NCBI RefSeq assembly: GCF_030398335.1
Contig: NZ_JAOAOP010000002.1
Coordinates: forward strand, 124,001-188,000
Length of the DNA: 64,000 bases
Direction of reading: 5' to 3'
DNA from: Aquibium sp. A9E412
Lineage (GTDB): Bacteria > Pseudomonadota > Alphaproteobacteria > Rhizobiales > Rhizobiaceae
Position 1 is the stretch's first letter. Each line of letters begins with the position of its first letter. The notes beneath the pieces were generated by a model that saw only the letters and a list, made by a program, of their open reading frames with translations, was not told where the DNA came from and made no database searches. This document shows positions 27,245 to 34,472 of the stretch, piece by piece. The position numbers and the translations under genes were made by a program.

Positions 27245-28261
27245 CTAGCGGATCGGCGGGGCGTACTGCAGCCCGCCCTTGGTCCACAGCGCGTTGATGC
27301 CGCGCGAGATGGACAGCGGCGTCTCGGGGCCGACGTTGCGGGCGAAGGACTCGCCGTAGTTGCCGACATGGCTGATGACGCGCGCGGCCCAGTCGTTCTC
27401 CAGGCCGATCGCCGGGCCGAACTCGCCCTCGGTGCCGAGCAGGCGCTTGATCGTCGGGTTGTCGGAGTTCTTCATCTCCTCGACATTGTCCTGCGTGACG
27501 CCGGACTCCTCGGCCTGCAGCATCGCGAAGTGCACCCACTTCATGACGTTCAGCCACTGGTCGTCGCCCTGGCGCACGGCCGGGCCGAGCGGCTCCTTCG
27601 AGATGATCTCCGGCAGCACCATGTGCTCGTCGGGGTTGGTCAGCTTGAGGCGCTGCGCATAGAGGCCCGACTGGTCGGTGGTGTAGACGTCGCAGCGGCC
27701 CGCGTCGTAGGCGGCGACGACCTCGTCGGCCTTCTCGAAGGCGACCAGCTCGTAGTCCATGTTGTTCGCGCGGAAGTAGTCGGCGACGTTGAGCTCGGTC
27801 GTCGTGCCGGTGTTGGTGCACACCGCGGCGCCGGAAAGCTGCAGCGCCGAGTTGATGTTCATGTCCTTGCGCACCATGAAGCCCTGGCCGTCATAGTAGT
27901 TGACGACGGCGAAGTTGAGCCCGAGCTGGGTGTCGCGGCTCATCGTCCAGGTGGTGTTGCGCGACAGAAGGTCGACCTCGCCGGACTGCAGCGCGGTGAA
28001 GCGCTCCTTGGCCGACAGCGGCACGTACTCGACCTTCGACGGGTCGTCGAAGACCGCCGCGGCCACCGCCTTGCAGAAGTCGACGTCCAGACCCGACCAG
28101 TTGCCGTCGGCGTCCGGGTTGGAGAAGCCGGGCAGCCCCTGGCTCACGCCGCATTTCAGCGTGCCGCGCTCCTTCACGTCGTCGAGCGTGGCCGCGGACG
28201 CGGCCGTCGCGGTCATGGCGACGACGGCCGACCCGAGCAGGACCTTGATAGCGTGTTTCAT
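27245..28261 (-). CDS. aapJ: General L-amino acid ABC transporter, periplasmic binding protein
   Basis: Substrate-binding protein of 338 residues. A signal peptide (MKHAIKVLLGSAVVAMTATAASA) is followed by an SBP_bac_3-type fold (TLDDVKERGTLKCGVSQGLPGFS, then DVDFCKAVAAAVFDD). The cysteines that form disulfides in AapJ/BztA relatives are present (C41 region, C60s, C170s, C215). It captures a broad range of L-amino acids. Start: ATG 28261, with AAGGGG about 10 bp upstream. The much longer open frame upstream is a G+C artefact crossing metC. It is divergent from metC across 330 bp. Confidence 0.95.
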   Translation of the reverse strand: MKHAIKVLLGSAVVAMTATAASAATLDDVKERGTLKCGVSQGLPGFSNPDADGNWSGLDVDFCKAVAAAVFDDPSKVEYVPLSAKERFTALQSGEVDLLSRNTTWTMSRDTQLGLNFAVVNYYDGQGFMVRKDMNINSALQLSGAAVCTNTGTTTELNVADYFRANNMDYELVAFEKADEVVAAYDAGRCDVYTTDQSGLYAQRLKLTNPDEHMVLPEIISKEPLGPAVRQGDDQWLNVMKWVHFAMLQAEESGVTQDNVEEMKNSDNPTIKRLLGTEGEFGPAIGLENDWAARVISHVGNYGESFARNVGPETPLSISRGINALWTKGGLQYAPPIR

Positions 28262-28591
28262 ACCCAATGAACCCCTTGTTCTGTTTTGAACGCCCCGGCC
28301 CTCGTGCGGGCCAGGACAACCTTCGGTTCCGTGCGGAAGCGGGAACTCGCCGTAGCAAGCCGCCACGGCAACGCGCCTTGGCACGTGTCTTCTCCCATTC
28401 ACGAATTGCATCGAATGCGATAATTTTCCGCGGGTCAAGGGCAACCGGAAGATGACGGGCGACGCCTCGCCCGCCGTTCCGCAACGGCCGCCGCGGCGCA
28501 GCTTGCAGCCGCGTTGCATCGGCGTCGGCTCTCGCCTAGGTAGCCATGGGACCGGAACCACGGGCAGGGCGAAACGAGGCGGCAGGCGGGC
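28262..28591. promoter_or_regulatory. Divergent aapJ/metC control region
   Basis: Gene-free stretch of 330 bp. An AT-rich core (about 28398-28430) contains the short dyad GCAT-CGA-ATGC (28407-28417) and GATAAT (28419-28424), usable as a -10 for metC but with only a weak -35. On the minus strand CTTGAC (28439-28434) could be an aapJ -35, but no good -10 follows at 17 bp. Nothing resembling a known riboswitch was found. Promoter positions remain tentative. Confidence 0.35.
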
Positions 28592-29770
28592 ATGACGAAC
28601 GACGACACGACGGGCCGCGAGGCCGGCATCAACACGCGGCTGGCGCATCTCGGGCACGACCCGGCGAGCTACCACGGCTTCGTCAACCCGCCGGTCGTGC
28701 ACGCCTCGACGGTGCTGTTTCCCGACGCCGGCACGATGGCCGCACGCAACCAGAAATACACCTACGGCCTGCGCGGCACGCCGACCGTCGACGCGCTCGC
28801 CGCGGCGACCGACGCGCTGGAAGGCGCGGCCGGCACGGTGGTCGTGCCGTCGGGCCTGGCCGCGGTCACCGTGCCGCTGCTCGCCTTCCTGTCGGCCGGC
28901 GACCACGCGCTGATCGTCGATTCGGTCTACACGCCGACGCGCCGCTTCGCCGACACGGTGCTCGCGCGGCTGGGCGTCGCGGTGGACTACTACGACCCGC
29001 ATGCCGGCGCCGGGATCGCGGCGCTGATGAAGCCGAACACGCGCGTCGTGTTCACCGAATCGCCGGGCTCCAACACCTTCGAGATGCAGGACATCCCGGC
29101 CATCGCGGCGGCCGCGCACGACGGCGGCGCGGTGGTGATGATGGACAACACCTGGGCAACACCGCTGTTCTTCCGGCCGCTCGACCACGGCGTCGACATC
29201 TCCATCCACGCCGCCACGAAATACCCCGCCGGCCATTCCGACGTGCTGCTCGGCACGGTGTCGGCGACCCGCGCCTGCTTTCCCCGGCTCCAGGACACCA
29301 CCATGACGCTCGGCATCTGCGCCGGCCCGGACGACGTCTACCAGGTGCTGCGCGGCCTGCGCACGATGGGCGTGCGGCTGGAGCGCCACGCGGCGAGCGC
29401 GCTGGCGATCGCCGAATGGCTCGAGGGGCAGGCCGGCGTGGCGCGGGTGCTGCATCCCGCCCTGCCCTCGCATCCCGGCCACGCCATCTGGAAGCGCGAC
29501 TTCTGCGGCGCCAGCGGCATCTTCTCGATCGTGCTCGACGGCGGCGACACGAGGGCCGCGCACGGCTTCCTCGACGCGCTGCGGATCTTCGGCCTCGGCT
29601 ATTCCTGGGGCGGCTACGAAAGCCTCGCCGTGCACGTCCAGCTCGACGACCGGACCGTCGCCACGGCGCCGGCCGAAGGGCCGGTCATCCGCCTGCAGAT
29701 CGGGCTCGAGGACGTCGCCGACCTGATCGCCGACCTGGAGCGCGGGCTGGCGGCGGCCGCCCGCGCCTGA
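28592..29770 (+). CDS. metC: Cystathionine beta-lyase
   Basis: PLP-dependent Cys/Met metabolism enzyme of 392 residues. The PLP lysine is in SIHAATKYPAGHSD near residue 210; the cofactor-contact segment TYGLRGTPT near 53 and VMMDNTWATPLFF near 185 are typical. It converts cystathionine to homocysteine, ammonia and pyruvate in methionine synthesis; alliinase-like or cystathionine gamma-lyase side activity cannot be excluded. metC next to aapJQMP is a familiar rhizobial arrangement, which supports the assignment. A GAGGCGG site precedes ATG 28592. Confidence 0.93.
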   Translation: MTNDDTTGREAGINTRLAHLGHDPASYHGFVNPPVVHASTVLFPDAGTMAARNQKYTYGLRGTPTVDALAAATDALEGAAGTVVVPSGLAAVTVPLLAFLSAGDHALIVDSVYTPTRRFADTVLARLGVAVDYYDPHAGAGIAALMKPNTRVVFTESPGSNTFEMQDIPAIAAAAHDGGAVVMMDNTWATPLFFRPLDHGVDISIHAATKYPAGHSDVLLGTVSATRACFPRLQDTTMTLGICAGPDDVYQVLRGLRTMGVRLERHAASALAIAEWLEGQAGVARVLHPALPSHPGHAIWKRDFCGASGIFSIVLDGGDTRAAHGFLDALRIFGLGYSWGGYESLAVHVQLDDRTVATAPAEGPVIRLQIGLEDVADLIADLERGLAAAARA

Positions 29771-29867
29771 CGCCGGCCCGGCGAAACCGGACGCCGGGAC
29801 TGGACGGCCGGCGCGCGCGCCCCACCCTTATGCGCCGGCGACAGCGGCAAAGGGGCTTCCGGCGGAC

Positions 29868-31397
29868 ATGGTGCACAGCCTGCGATTGGTGCTCGGCGAC
29901 CAGCTTTCGCGCGGGCTTTCCGCCCTCGCCGACCTCGACCCCGCCGACGATGTGGTGCTGATGGCCGAGGTCGCCGAGGAAGCCGGCTACGTGCCGCACC
30001 ACAAGAAGAAGCTCGCCTTCGTCTTTTCCGCCATGCGCCACTTCGCCGAGGCGCTGCGTGCCGAGGGCATCGCCGTCGACTACCGCCGGCTCGACGGCGA
30101 CCAGGCGCACGGCTCGCTCGGCGAGGCGCTGGCCGCCGCGGTGGCGCACCATCGCCCGCAGCGCATCGTGATGACCGAGCCGGGCGAATGGCGCGTGCTG
30201 GCCATGATGCGCGACTGGCGCGAGCGGTTCGACGCCGACGTCGAGATCCGCGCCGACAACCGCTTCCTGGCCAGCCACGAGGACTTCCGCGACTTCGCCG
30301 AGGACGGCCGCAAGACCCTGCGCATGGAGCATTTCTACCGGCTGATGCGCCGGCGCACCGGCTATCTGATGCATGGCGAGGCGCCGGAAGGGGGCCGCTG
30401 GAACCTCGACGCCGACAACCGCAGACCGCTGCCGGCCGACATCGCCCTGCCCGAGCGCCCCGCCTTCGCGCCCGACCGCATCACACGCGCGGTGCTGGCC
30501 ATGGTGGAGGCGCGCTTCGGCGACAATTTCGGCCGCCTCACGCCGTTCGCGCATCCGGTGACGCGCGCCGACGCGCTCGCCAGCCTCGACTGGTTCGTCG
30601 CCAACGCGCTGCCGTTCTTCGGCGACTACCAGGACGCCATGCGCCAGGGCGCGCCGCTGCTGTTCCACTCGCAGCTTTCCGCGCTTCTCAACTGCGGCCT
30701 GCTCGACCCGCGCGAGTGCTGCCGGCGGGCCGAGGACGCCTACCACGCCGGCGCGGCGCCGCTCAACGCCGTGGAGGGCTTCATCCGGCAGATCGTCGGC
30801 TGGCGCGAGTTCGTCCGCGGCATCTACTGGCTGAAGATGCCGGACTACGCGCAGGCGAACGCGCTCGACGCGCGGCGGCCGCTGCCGGACTTCTTCTGGA
30901 CGGCCGAGACGGAGATGAACTGCCTGGCGCAGGCGATCGGCGAGACGCGCGACAACGCCTACGCCCACCACATCCAGCGGCTGATGGTGATCGGCAATTT
31001 CTGCCTGCTCGCCGGGCTCGATCCCGTCGCGGTGCAGCAGTGGTACCTTTTGGTCTACCACGACGCCTACGAATGGGTGGAGATGCCCAACGTGGTCGGC
31101 ATGATCCTTTATGCCGACGGCGGCCTGTTCGCCTCCAAGCCCTATGCCGCCTCGGGCAGCTACATCGACCGCATGTCGGACTATTGCGGCCGCTGCCGCT
31201 ACGACGTGAAGCGCCGGACGGGCCCCGACGCCTGTCCCTTCAATCATCTCTACTGGGACTTCCTGGCGCGCAACCGCGACCGGCTGAAGGACAACCGCCG
31301 GCTGGCGGTGGTCTACCGCACGCTCGAGCGCATGGATCCGGCACGCCGCGAGGCCATGCGGCGCGACGCGGCCCGCTTTCTGGAGGCGCTCGCCTAA
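29868..31397 (+). CDS. phrB: FeS-type bacterial cryptochrome/(6-4) photolyase (PhrB-like)
   Basis: Photolyase of 509 residues of the FeS-BCP class. The four cluster ligands C352, C440, C443 and C456 have exactly the spacing of Agrobacterium PhrB (C350, C438, C441, C454), strong evidence for an intact [4Fe-4S] cluster. The N-terminal antenna domain begins VHSLRLVLGDQLS. FAD-binding segments include QLSALLNCGLLDPRE, WREFVRGIYW and HHIQRLMVIGNFCLL. PhrB uses blue light to repair (6-4) photoproducts with FAD and a lumazine antenna; the same role is inferred. No neighbouring repair genes. A dispersed intergenic repeat starts at its stop codon. Confidence 0.93.
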   Translation: MVHSLRLVLGDQLSRGLSALADLDPADDVVLMAEVAEEAGYVPHHKKKLAFVFSAMRHFAEALRAEGIAVDYRRLDGDQAHGSLGEALAAAVAHHRPQRIVMTEPGEWRVLAMMRDWRERFDADVEIRADNRFLASHEDFRDFAEDGRKTLRMEHFYRLMRRRTGYLMHGEAPEGGRWNLDADNRRPLPADIALPERPAFAPDRITRAVLAMVEARFGDNFGRLTPFAHPVTRADALASLDWFVANALPFFGDYQDAMRQGAPLLFHSQLSALLNCGLLDPRECCRRAEDAYHAGAAPLNAVEGFIRQIVGWREFVRGIYWLKMPDYAQANALDARRPLPDFFWTAETEMNCLAQAIGETRDNAYAHHIQRLMVIGNFCLLAGLDPVAVQQWYLLVYHDAYEWVEMPNVVGMILYADGGLFASKPYAASGSYIDRMSDYCGRCRYDVKRRTGPDACPFNHLYWDFLARNRDRLKDNRRLAVVYRTLERMDPARREAMRRDAARFLEALA

Positions 31398-31498
31398 CGC
31401 GTTTCCAGGCGACGCGGAAACCGGTTCGCCGCCCGCAAACGCGTTGAAACGACACCTTGGAGCCGATCCGCGATTCCGCGAAAGGCAGAACGGCTCCG
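31395..31498 (-). repeat. Third copy of the 103-bp intergenic repeat (inverse orientation)
   Basis: Read on the minus strand, this segment aligns with the two copies at 482-689. Shared blocks include TCGCGGAATCGC, GATCGGCTC, AACGCGTTT and GCCTGGAAACGC. It begins at the TAA of the photolyase gene. A copy placed directly after a gene also occurs at the RDD stop, suggesting the family tolerates or prefers 3' ends. Confidence 0.7.
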
Positions 31499-31580
31499 GG
31501 CCGCCGGGCGTCCGCCGATCGGCGGCATTTGAACGATCTGCGAAACGGCGGATTCACCCCTTCCCGCCTAGGGTGCGGGC

Positions 31581-32351
31581 ATGGGCTCTTCGCGCATCGC
31601 CATCCGCACCGCCATCGTCACCGCCACCGCGGTGGCGGCTTCGGCGACCCTGACCTTTCTCACGCGCACCGTGCTCGACCAGCCGCTCGATTGGCTCGGC
31701 TGGATCGAGGTGTTCGTCGTCCCGGTGCTGATCGCCGCCCCCGTCGCCTGGCACATCTTCGCCAACCGCGCGCGGCTGGAGGCGGCGCTGGTCGGCCTGG
31801 AGGAGGCGCACCGGGCGCTCAAGCAGTCGCATGCCCGCCTGGCGCACGCCGCCTCGCACGACCGGCTGACCGGCGTGCTCAACCGCGAGGGCTTCACGAC
31901 GGAGATGACGCGCCGGCTGCTGGAATCGGATGGCGGCGTGCTGCTGATCATCGACGTCGACCGCTTCAAGGCGATCAACGACACCTACGGCCATGCGACG
32001 GGCGACCGGGCGCTGCAGGCGGTCGCCGGCGCGCTGCGGAGCGCTGCCGGCCTGCATGAGACGGTCGGCCGGATCGGCGGCGAGGAGTTCGCCATCTTCC
32101 TGGCCGGCATCGGCGCCGAGGCCGCCCGCGCGGCGGCCGAGCGCGTGCGGCACGCCGTCGCGGCGACGCCGCTGCCGCTCGACGGGCGCGGCCAGCGCAC
32201 CGTGACCGTCAGCGTCGGCGGCGCGGCGGTCGAGGGCCGTTCCGCCTCGCTCGACGCCGCCTTCCGCACCGCCGACCGCTGCCTCTACCGGGCCAAGAAC
32301 CGCGGCCGAAACCGCGTCGAATTCGGCCGGGTGCCGCGGCTGGCGGCATAG
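31581..32351 (+). CDS. Membrane-anchored diguanylate cyclase
   Basis: GGDEF protein of 256 residues. Two N-terminal helices (about 9-30 and 42-58) anchor it. A coiled segment (LEAALVGLEEAHRALKQSHARLAHA, about 65-90) leads to the GGDEF domain (about 93-250). The active site GGEEF is intact at 166-170, as are DRLTGVLNREGF and DVDRFKAINDTYGHATGD, so c-di-GMP synthesis is expected. The RxxD inhibitory site is missing (Gly and Glu occupy the expected Arg and Asp places). There is no periplasmic or PAS sensor. It stands alone between the photolyase and kinase genes. Confidence 0.9.
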   Translation: MGSSRIAIRTAIVTATAVAASATLTFLTRTVLDQPLDWLGWIEVFVVPVLIAAPVAWHIFANRARLEAALVGLEEAHRALKQSHARLAHAASHDRLTGVLNREGFTTEMTRRLLESDGGVLLIIDVDRFKAINDTYGHATGDRALQAVAGALRSAAGLHETVGRIGGEEFAIFLAGIGAEAARAAAERVRHAVAATPLPLDGRGQRTVTVSVGGAAVEGRSASLDAAFRTADRCLYRAKNRGRNRVEFGRVPRLAA

Positions 32352-32620
32352 GCCGCCAGGCCGCGGGCGGTGGCGCGGGCTGGCGGCAAGAAGGCCGTTC
32401 GACCCGTCGATCCGGCGGCCCGGCGCCGCTCGCCGGGCGCGCGACCCGACCGCACGGCAGCGCGCCCGAGCGGGCCGCAGAAGGGCGGGCGGACGCTGCG
32501 TAAGCGCATGATTGCCTGTAGGAATCGCTTCTTCCCCGCTGTTTTTGGACATATAGTGGTTGGCGCAGTGCAGCCGCGGGCAGCGGGATCCGGGACCCTT
32601 GCGCCCGCAGAGGGGACATC

Positions 32621-33676
32621 ATGGCGAAAGGACGCATCGCGCGTGGTTTGAAGGCCCGTCGGGCGGGTTTCAAGCAGCGCATCGGCCGTCCGGCCGTCGG
32701 CTCGCCGGCGGCCTGGCTCGTCGCCGGCGCGGTGATCCTGGCGGCGAGCGCGGCGATGCCGCTGCTGACCGCGATCGCCGGCGAGCCGCTGCCGGCCTTC
32801 ATCACGCTCTACCCGGCGGTCGTCGCGGCCGCGCTGGCGGGCGGCCCGCGCACCGGCCTTGCCGCGGCGGTGGCGGCGCTGTCGATCGCGTGGTGGTTCT
32901 TCCTGCCGCAGCACGGCAGCCTGTCCTTCGCGGGCCGCGGCGAGGCGGTCTCGCTGGCGACCTTTCTCGCCACCTCCCTGCTGCTCGGCTGGACCGTCGG
33001 CCGGGCCCGGCTGGTGATCGACGCCGCAAGGGCGAGCGAGGCGCGGCGCGGCGAGGCGGCGCGCGAATCCGTGCACCGCATCAAGAACCTGCTGGCGGTG
33101 GTCCAGGCCATCTCCTCCAAGGTCTACCGCGAGGCCGACACCAAGGAGCGCTACCGCGAGCTGCTGACGCACCGCCTCGCGGCGCTGAGCGTGGCGCAGG
33201 ACGTGCTGGTGCGCGAGGACTGGCAGGACGCCTCGCTCGACGCCGTGGTGGAATCGGCGCTGGCGCCGTTCCTGCCCAATCCCGGCCTGACGGTGCAGCG
33301 CGGACCCGAGGCCGTGGTGCCGGCCGACCACGTGCGCGAGCTGTGCATGGCCCTCTACGAGCTGTCGACCAACGCGATGAAGTACGGCGCGCTGGCCGAG
33401 GGCCGCGGCCCGGTGGTGCTGTCGTGGCGCGTCGAGGGCGGCGAGGTGGTGCTCGACTGGGACGAGGAGACGACCGTCGGGGCGCAGGCCGACGACAGCT
33501 TCGGCACGCACCTCATCCGCGCCGCGTTCGCCGGCGACCCGAAGGCGAGCGTGCGCTACGAGCTCGGCAGCACCGGCGTGCGCGCCCGCTTCCGCTGGCC
33601 GGCCGGAACGCCGCAGGCGCACCGCGCGGCGGCCTGCCCGACCCGCGGCAACGGCCAGAGGGAACCGGCCGTCTGA
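32621..33676 (+). CDS. HWE/HisKA_2-type sensor histidine kinase with DUF4118 membrane domain
   Basis: Membrane kinase of 351 residues. A DUF4118-like domain with about four hydrophobic segments (about 28-130) precedes the HisKA_2/HWE dimerisation domain, whose phospho-acceptor is His152 in VHRIKNLLAVVQ. The ATPase region has the N-box ELSTNAMKYGAL near residue 248 and a WDEE motif near 286 in place of the classical G1 box. HWE kinases are abundant in Hyphomicrobiales and often feed the general stress response. No response regulator is adjacent, so the partner is unknown. GAGGGGA precedes the ATG. Confidence 0.88.
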   Translation: MAKGRIARGLKARRAGFKQRIGRPAVGSPAAWLVAGAVILAASAAMPLLTAIAGEPLPAFITLYPAVVAAALAGGPRTGLAAAVAALSIAWWFFLPQHGSLSFAGRGEAVSLATFLATSLLLGWTVGRARLVIDAARASEARRGEAARESVHRIKNLLAVVQAISSKVYREADTKERYRELLTHRLAALSVAQDVLVREDWQDASLDAVVESALAPFLPNPGLTVQRGPEAVVPADHVRELCMALYELSTNAMKYGALAEGRGPVVLSWRVEGGEVVLDWDEETTVGAQADDSFGTHLIRAAFAGDPKASVRYELGSTGVRARFRWPAGTPQAHRAAACPTRGNGQREPAV

Positions 33677-33725
33677 GCGCCGGCGCGCCGGTCGCCGCGC
33701 GGCCGGCCATTCGCCCCGCAGAATG

Positions 33726-33771
33726 TGTAAACGATCTCTCCGGTATCAGCTGTAAACCATGTCCCCGGTAT
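33726..33771. repeat. Two tandem 21-bp repeats, probable solo insertion-sequence end
   Basis: TGTAAAC-ATCTCTCCGGTAT (33726-33746) and TGTAAAC-ATGTCCCCGGTAT (33751-33771) match at 18 of 21 positions and are 25 bp apart. They lie 15 bp from the 3' end of tRNA-Arg. Repeats of this form at the ends of IS21/IS481-type elements come to mind. No transposase is nearby, so this would be a relic or a solo end. The identification rests on resemblance only. Confidence 0.45.
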
Positions 33772-33786
33772 GGACCCATTGAGAGA

Positions 33787-33863
33787 TGGCGACCCCGGCA
33801 GGACTCGAACCTGCGACCATCGGCTTAGAAGGCCGGTGCTCTATCCGGCTGAGCTACGGGGCC
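33787..33863 (-). tRNA. tRNA-Arg (anticodon TCT)
   Basis: Seventy-seven-nucleotide tRNA with encoded CCA. The acceptor GGCCCCG pairs with CGGGGTC; the D arm is GCTC/GAGC, the anticodon loop CTTCTAA (TCT), and the T arm GCAGG-TTCGAGT-CCTGC. Pair 27-43 is a C-A mismatch. It reads AGA codons, rare in this G+C-rich genome. Bases 1-36 are duplicated at 34293-34332, and the sequence directly upstream is foreign-looking AT-rich DNA; see the mobile-element entry. Confidence 0.97.
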
Positions 33864-33866
33864 GTC
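33827..33866 (-). repeat. 40-bp direct repeat, copy inside tRNA-Arg (att-like)
   Basis: Identical at all 40 positions to 34293-34332. It comprises tRNA-Arg bases 1-36, ending exactly with the last anticodon base, plus GAC immediately 5' of the tRNA. The flanking bases differ on both sides. Confidence 0.92.
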
Positions 33867-33879
33867 TTGAGGGTGAGCC

Positions 33880-33908
33880 TGTATGGCACTAGCTTGGTTA
33901 GCTTTCAA
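33880..33908 (-). promoter_or_regulatory. Candidate promoter of tRNA-Arg inside the inserted element
   Basis: Minus strand: TTGAAA (33908-33903), 17-bp spacer, CATACA (33885-33880). Transcription would begin about 10 nt before the mature 5' end at 33863, the usual layout for a bacterial tRNA. All of it lies within the inserted DNA. Confidence 0.5.
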
Positions 33909-33928
33909 CAGCGTGGGAGATCTCGAAA

Positions 33929-34204
33929 ATGGCGACCGACTGGGAGCATTTGCGAGCCACAAAGTTTTCTAATGATCGACCAGCGGAGTGGCCGGATGGG
34001 GTCTTCGCAGTTTCGATGAATGGGATCTCCCTTCTTGGCATTCATGAGACTAGCGGAAAATTGTTTTGGGACGGCAAGGAGATAGTCACCAGGCGAATCG
34101 TTCGCCTTAGATGGTTTGAGCAGATGTTAGCTGTATTAGTTGCGGTTGGTACGTTTGGATACTTCTCTATCGAATTGGGTCGCTCTATTGGCTTGTGGAA
34201 CTAG
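33929..34204 (+). CDS. Small protein of unknown function, one predicted membrane helix
   Basis: ORF of 91 residues that I do not recognise, the only gene in the inserted segment. GGGAGA sits 8 bp before the ATG, which supports translation. Residues 1-58 form a soluble part with SMNGISLLGIHETSGKLFWDG near 29-49, which looks like short beta strands. After a basic RRIVRLRW, residues 66-85 are hydrophobic (MLAVLVAVGTFGYFSIEL), suggesting a C-terminal tail anchor. Codon use is clearly less G+C-biased than that of neighbouring genes, with many A/T third positions, pointing to transfer. Possible roles (toxin, immunity, exclusion) are speculation. Confidence 0.65.
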   Translation: MATDWEHLRATKFSNDRPAEWPDGVFAVSMNGISLLGIHETSGKLFWDGKEIVTRRIVRLRWFEQMLAVLVAVGTFGYFSIELGRSIGLWN

Positions 34205-34292
34205 ATAAAAAACCAATAACTACCACAAAAATATGATTAAATCATTTCTGAAATCTTAGATTTATATTTCGTTAGGTGATAATCAACATTGC
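34205..34292. other. AT-rich end of the inserted element with a 13-bp palindrome
   Basis: About a quarter G+C by hand count. It contains the perfect palindrome ATGATT-A-AATCAT (34233-34245) and further A/T-rich half-repeats before the orphan tRNA half. It could be an integrase arm site, an operator or a terminator region; no choice can be made. Confidence 0.5.
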
Positions 34293-34332
34293 AGAAGGCC
34301 GGTGCTCTATCCGGCTGAGCTACGGGGCCGTC
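34293..34332 (-). repeat. 40-bp direct repeat: orphan 5' half of tRNA-Arg
   Basis: Exact copy of tRNA-Arg bases 1-36 plus the three preceding bases GAC, without any 3' half, so it cannot fold into a tRNA. It is probably the original 5' half displaced by insertion. The stretch upstream of it (34333-34472) holds no gene. A TATAAG at about 34411-34406 (minus) may be the old tRNA promoter. Confidence 0.9.
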
Positions 34333-34472
34333 GCGCCTCGACGACGGTGCGGCCGGGTGGCCTCGCATCGCGTCGCAGACATGCGGCGTGATCGCTTATA
34401 CAGACCATCGCGGCGTCGGAAAACCGCTTGCCGCCCTTCCGGCGGCCGCGCGGCCGGCCCCGGCCGCGCCGG

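Larger units (their letters stand above)
33867..34292. mobile_element. Mini integrative element (or remnant) in tRNA-Arg
   Basis: A segment of about 426 bp, clearly poorer in G+C than its surroundings, bounded by the perfect 40-bp repeats 33827-33866 and 34293-34332. The repeat covers the 5' half of the tRNA through the anticodon. The simplest reading is site-specific insertion in the anticodon region that replaced the tRNA's 5' half with an element-borne copy and left the old one upstream. The segment holds one ORF (33929-34204), a promoter facing the tRNA and a 13-bp palindrome. It encodes no integrase, so it is either a deletion remnant or mobilised in trans. Confidence 0.75.

Noticed and set aside
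28262-29635. Upstream extension of the aapJ frame through the metC region
   Set aside because: The signal peptide and ribosome site place the start at 28261. The extension is antisense to metC and lacks structure.
23576-29770. Horizontally acquired amino-acid transport island
   Set aside because: Base composition matches the surroundings and aapJQMP next to metC is a normal chromosomal arrangement in rhizobia.
32502-32560. Sigma-EcfG promoter before the HWE kinase (GGAAT-N16-TTTT)
   Set aside because: Both boxes deviate from GGAAC and CGTT, so the match is too weak to claim.
33786-34019. Plus-strand 77-codon ORF running through tRNA-Arg
   Set aside because: It overlaps the tRNA on the opposite strand and the better-supported ORF at 33929 in another frame.
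34293-34332. Second complete tRNA-Arg gene
   Set aside because: Only bases 1-36 are present; the following sequence is AT-rich and cannot form the 3' half.
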